Part shown: positions 59,770 through 64,000 of the stretch, in pieces | Numbering within the stretch: position 1 is the first letter of the stretch | Layout of the letters: each line of letters starts with the position of its first letter | NCBI RefSeq assembly: GCF_003013715.1 | Contig: NC_072814.1 | Span: 1,302,001-1,366,000, forward strand | Length of the DNA: 64,000 nt | From: Candidozyma auris | Taxonomy: Eukaryota; Ascomycota; Pichiomycetes; Serinales; Metschnikowiaceae | Direction: 5' to 3' | Notes under the pieces: model-generated | What the model saw: only the letters and a program-made list of their open reading frames with translations | Databases searched by the model: none | Told to the model about the DNA's origin: nothing | Position numbers and translations under genes: made by a program

Positions 59770-62148
59770 CTGAGCTTTGAATTTTAGGCATACGACAAAT
59801 TATAATTACATAGGATGAATTACGATACCATAGAAGACAGTGGAAACATGTAGACTTTAGACTGTGTGATCGGACTACTGGAGGCGCTCGGTCCAACGGA
59901 TGCCCCGGACTCTTCTCTTTCACCTCCCCTCCAGCAACCCTATTAACCCACCCATAGTGATACAAGAGGAGAAGATGCTAAAACAGTGGAGTAGAAGGAA
60001 AACAAAGAAGACAAAGCGACCCCCTGAATTACCCTGGACTTCATTCTCCGTGGATTCGGATCATTAGCATGTGCCTCGGATTATCAGGTGCGCACCCGGA
60101 ACAACACCACCGAACGGCTCCAAATTGATCTTTTCGTCCACAGTCGTATCCTACTTTTGTGTTACCATTTTTCGAGCTGTGCGATGTCGGCCGGGTCTGA
60201 GTCGGTTTGCGATTTGTGGATACACGGCGCTCTGGATTTGCGGGAGTTGAAGCGGTTGCCAGAAATGGCTGCGAAAAGAGTGTAGAAGAAAGGAGAACGA
60301 GCAAAATTCGGAAAGTTTGAAAAATTGATTCGTCACTTGGAGTTCGGGAATGTTTGAAGGAATTGATTTGTCATTCGGAGTTATTGACTACGAACAACGG
60401 AACTCGACTAAGCGTTATCGAAAGATTTGCTTCAAGTGGCTGAAAACATGGAAGGGTGGGTGTAGTGCTGTAAGAGGAGCTACAGAAGGCACACAAGATG
60501 CAATTGACAGCACTTGGAAGCGACATAGGGCACCACCCAGTCCCCATACTCCAATTTATGTGATTATCAGCTTGAGCCTCTTATGAATTGAACTGTGCTG
60601 AAGTCACAAGATCTCCGTACTGTAGTCATTTGTGGTTAGTGTCTCCTGGCACACTCCATGTGCCGAAGGGCAAAATCACATACTGCCGAAAAACCGTTGC
60701 ATGCCGTTAGGACAAACGGGTTCTTGGGGCTCAAAGTGAGATCAGGAGAAAACGAAAGTAGATTGTGTATTGCTCTTTGACTAGAGATAGTGAGGAGTGT
60801 TAAATTTACCACATGGGCCTTATCAATTTATTACTTTGACACATTCTAGGGAGACTACCTTGACAATTGTCCTAGCGAATTTTTTTCTGGCCTGCAGCGG
60901 AATACCTGATGTGGATTCTACGAGAGATTGCGTTCTCGTGTGTGTGGTTTTGTGTCGCTCTTGCTTTTGCGCTCAGGGGCATATCTGATCGGGACTTGGG
61001 AGACGAGGGTCGAGCCTCTGGGAGGAGTGGCTCCTGGAAGTAAAAGTAGGAGTCAAATGTGTTTAGGGGTTGAACCAAGCCATCTCTCTGTGTGGCCAAA
61101 GGTTCAGAATTTGGGTGCAAAATGACATACCAGTTGGTTCGTCTGAGGGAGTAGCCAATGGGCTGATTACTGTTTACTCTAAGACTTTTTTTTTTTTTTT
61201 TTCTTTTATATTTTTGAAGGATAATTGAGCTGCTAGTATGTAGCAGCCGGTACTTGGTTCAATTAAAAGTAGTTGTTGATTGAGTACCCAGTTTAGTGCT
61301 CCAAAGGATGATAGCACATAATATAAGTTGAGTTTTAAATGCTGATTGACTTTCTGTTCGATGATCTGGTTAAAGCTCTGCTTAATTGATATCCTATGAG
61401 ACTGGAATAGGTCACAGTATTGCTGAACAGTGATTGCGATCAATTGGCTGCAAAGGGCTGCGCTCACGGAACACTCAAAGTTGTCCTGAGCATGCAAACT
61501 GTTATGAATCAATTTCTCCTTGTCAGTATCAGTCGACTAAATCCTAAACGGTATCCAATCCAAACGAAAAGAATTGCGAGTATCGTTTAAAAGTGACAGC
61601 TGGTTTGACAGAATTTACAAGAGGCAGATCATTGGGAGCGATTAGCCCACACATCTCGATTGTTAACAAAGTAAAAGCAGCGGTAATAGCTTGCCCTTGC
61701 TTCAAACAAAGTATACATTACGTTACCATTACTCTAGGGCATTTAGAGAAAACTGAGGCGTCTCGACATTCGTTTTGCACTATCGAATCCAACACGCCAC
61801 ACTTTCCCCAAAACATTACAATTTTGGTTGTTTTGCTGAGCTCAGTCAAAAGCTTCTCTTGCTCTTCCGTACGTGAAATGCAACTAGTTTCAAAGCTTTC
61901 TTTGGTTGCTTGATGGTGGATATGGCAGTAGTTGATGCTGTCTGCAGGGTGTAGCTTATGATAAGTGACAAACGAAATACCAACCAGAGTGAATAATCAG
62001 AAAGTTCAAGAATCTATGTCTCCAATAGCACACTCTAAGGATATAGAGTCCAAAAAACAAAGAATGTGTGTGTTGAAGCACGACTTCAGTGTAGACCGAT
62101 TCCTCTTTGTACGTCTACTGCATAAGATTGCCATATTTTGGATCCACT
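59770..62148. other. 2.4-kb gene-free region
   Basis: The longest stretch here without a recognisable gene. It contains TGGCTGCGAAAA (60266-60277) and TGGCTGCAAAG (61445-61455), plus a 16-T tract at about 61186-61201. Small open frames (for example 60350-60586 and 61593-61913) have no family features. It could hide a centromere, an origin or a non-coding RNA, but I see no direct evidence. Confidence 0.35.
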
Positions 62149-63156
62149 ATGATCCATTCAGCTATTCGTCAATTCACAACCTCAGCACTCAAAATGTCCG
62201 CTTCAAAATTGACAATTGCCTGTGGGCAGATGTGCTCTTCCTCGAATCTTGCCGCTAATGCCAGAGTAGCCACCAAGCTTATAGACCAGGCTGTGGCGAA
62301 AAACGTCAAAGTGCTCTTTCTTCCTGAAGCAGCTGATTATATCTCAAGAGACGCTGCTCATTCTGTTCAATTGGCCAACGATAGCAAGGATAAGTTTATA
62401 AATGTGTTACAAAACCACGTTCGTGCAATTCACGACAGAGCTGAGGGAAATGCTCAAGAAAAGGGGATTTTTGTAGCCGTGGGCGTTCACGAGCCTGCTG
62501 AAGGAGCCAACAAGGGCAAGAAAGTTAGAAACAATCAGCTTTGGATAGACAATCGTGGTGAAATTGCCCACACGTATCAGAAACTTCACTTGTTTGATAT
62601 CAATATACCCAATGGACCCATTTTGAAAGAACTGAATTCAGTTGAGCCAGGGCAGGAGATTTTGCCTCCGTTCAAAATCAACGAGGGTGAATTTGCCAAA
62701 TTTTCCGTGGGGTTGGCTATCTGTTACGATATCCGGTTTAACGAGATGGCACTTCGGTTACGTCGATTGGGTGCAAATATCATCACCTTCCCATCTGCCT
62801 TCACCACGAGAACTGGAGAGGCCCACTGGTTGAAATTGGGCAAAGCTCGTGCAATTGACTCTCAGTGCTACGTAGTGATGGCAGCTCAGTGCGGAGAGCA
62901 TGATGTGTATGCTGATGTTGAGGAAAACACCGCAGAGGGCAAGAAAGTGAGAGTCAGTTACGGCCAATCGGTAATCATTGGCCCCTGGGGAGAGGTGGTG
63001 GCTAAAGGAGACACCTACTTGGAGCGCCCACAAGAAGAGAAGGAGTACAGCCAGTTGATTGTTGGGGAAATAGACTTGGACTATGTGGAGAAGATCAGAA
63101 GAGACTTGCCTGTTTTCACCCACAGGCGACCGGAGATATTTGGCTATGAAGTGTGA
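62149..63156 (+). CDS. NIT2: Nitrilase-family deaminated-glutathione amidase Nit2
   Basis: The enzyme hydrolyses deaminated glutathione, a side-product of transaminases (metabolite repair). From ATG 62149 the protein is 335 residues with a short presequence, MIHSAIRQFTTSALK. A second ATG (62194) gives a 320-residue cytosolic-type form starting MSASKLTIACGQMCSS. The C-N hydrolase triad is visible: Glu in VLFLPEAADYIS, Lys in HTYQKLHLFDINIPNG, Cys in VGLAICYDIRFNEMAL. Further family blocks are FPSAFTTRTGEAHW, AQCGEHD and SVIIGPWGEVVA, ending VFTHRRPEIFGYEV. An in-frame TTG further upstream is ignored. Confidence 0.94.
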   Translation: MIHSAIRQFTTSALKMSASKLTIACGQMCSSSNLAANARVATKLIDQAVAKNVKVLFLPEAADYISRDAAHSVQLANDSKDKFINVLQNHVRAIHDRAEGNAQEKGIFVAVGVHEPAEGANKGKKVRNNQLWIDNRGEIAHTYQKLHLFDINIPNGPILKELNSVEPGQEILPPFKINEGEFAKFSVGLAICYDIRFNEMALRLRRLGANIITFPSAFTTRTGEAHWLKLGKARAIDSQCYVVMAAQCGEHDVYADVEENTAEGKKVRVSYGQSVIIGPWGEVVAKGDTYLERPQEEKEYSQLIVGEIDLDYVEKIRRDLPVFTHRRPEIFGYEV

Positions 63157-64000
63157 AAGGTGAAGCGTGAATATGGATAAATTGAGGGGGACCTTTTTGG
63201 TGCTTTGAATTGGAGGCGTGGAGGGAGGAGAAATTCGTTAGTTGCTCTAGCGTTGACCACTTCTCATCAACACACATGAACCGTCTCCTAAACATCTCCT
63301 GATAATCAGAGGCAAAGTACAAGCGGGGAATTGAAACGTGAACACTGTGGCTTTTCAAGTTGTGAATTGCTTCGAAGGTCTGGAAGACCTAAACAAGTCC
63401 TCCACAGAACCTAGGCACGAGCTTCCCTCTCAAGCAGACAATTTTGAGAACGCGTCCATTCGATCTCGATGAAAGTAATTGCTTTATTCTGGCAGACATC
63501 AAGCGGCTAAGCCGTTTTGTTGCGTGACATTCGGACTCTGATAAGATAAGAGGCTGCACTTGGCACTGTACGTGGGTGACGGCGCTGACGAGAGGAGACT
63601 ATACGGCTGGCCTTAGCAACGCAATATTCAATTATTTTGTTCGAAAGCTTCTTATCAGCGGGGCACGAAGCTTGAAATTCTGACAGTGTCAAAGTGACTT
63701 CGTCTTTTGCAGCCATGGCTAGCACTACGGTGGACCGGTCGCGCTATCTGCAGTACATTTCTCACCAAACCAGGCTTTACGCTCGGTGGGAGCAACTCCG
63801 AAAGTAAGGGAGCGGAAGGCGATGTCGAAAGGGAGGGAAGAGCGTGTGTGATGATCATCTCCGGAATTGCAGTTCCAGCAAGATGTGAACGACCATACTC
63901 AATTTCAGAAGACAAGTGGAAGAATTAAAATGAAAATTGGCTCGATTGAGTAACAGTAGAAGTCGGCGCGCCGTTGGGGTTGACAGAAAAAAATAGACTC
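63157..64000. other. Right-edge region without a confirmed gene
   Basis: TTTTGCAGCCA at 63705-63715 is a dispersed-word copy, and an ATG overlaps its end. A 30-codon open frame starts there (63715) and stops just after AAAGTAAGG; it could be a first exon of a gene continuing past the window, but this cannot be judged here. Confidence 0.35.

Overview
This window is nuclear DNA from an ascomycete yeast of the CTG-Ser1 clade, most likely a Metschnikowiaceae-type species (Clavispora / Metschnikowia / Candida auris relatives). Almost every recognisable protein is a one-to-one relative of a Saccharomyces cerevisiae protein. Genes are compact, with few and very short introns (53-61 nt; branch sites TACTAAC or TTCTAAC close to the acceptor). 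CTG codons fall where homologues have serine (two in the G-beta gene, one in TBF1). The RPL33 promoter has the Tbf1 + Cbf1 layout known from Candida. The genus is an inference. I see no mobile element, CRISPR array, virus or toxin gene.

Layout: 1-6.2 kb holds RPL33 (cut by the window edge), the oxysterol-binding protein KES1/OSH4, GWT1 (GPI anchor synthesis) and SPO7 (nuclear envelope/lipid phosphatase subunit). 6.2-15.6 kb holds OSM1 (fumarate reductase), YTH1 (mRNA 3'-end processing), COG4 (Golgi tethering), LAP3 (bleomycin hydrolase) and NOP12 (pre-rRNA processing). 16.9-24.4 kb holds DEP1 (Rpd3L), CHS5 (exomer), VMA7 (V-ATPase), a TACO1/DPC29 homologue, a small B12D/NDUFA4-like membrane protein and a mitochondrial carrier. 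25.4-35.4 kb holds UGA1 (GABA transaminase), TBF1, the pheromone G-beta STE4, spliced TAF14, a GPI-anchored Ser/Thr-rich wall protein and AIM41. 37.6-50.5 kb holds PPS1, DFR1, spliced linker histone HHO1, a PNPOx-like flavoprotein, a UGA4/HNM1-type permease, RTT109 and tRNA-Val(AAC). 51.7-63.2 kb holds an AIF/FSP1-like oxidoreductase, a LEA-like mitochondrial protein, PEX13, PKP2, a small orphan mitochondrial protein and the nitrilase NIT2.

Themes: chromatin and transcription (TBF1, TAF14, DEP1, HHO1, RTT109), mitochondrial function (OSM1, DPC29, carrier, PKP2, LEA-like, NIT2, AIM41) and secretion/cell surface (GWT1, COG4, CHS5, GPI protein). TBF1 lies in the same window as one probable target, the RPL33 promoter.

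The most striking unexplained signal is a dispersed non-coding word, (A)ATGGCTGCRAAA. The exact 11-mer TGGCTGCGAAA occurs 14 times on either strand, against about 0.03 expected by chance, and close variants occur about 20 more times. Most copies lie in intergenic DNA, often 140-670 bp upstream of a gene. I do not recognise it as a described yeast site; it behaves like the site of an abundant general regulatory factor or another chromosome-scale element. Other regulatory signals include a GABA-UAS-like site upstream of UGA1, pheromone-response-like elements at STE4, CCTCGG boxes at PEX13, Cbf1 octamers and a 22-bp palindrome upstream of DFR1.
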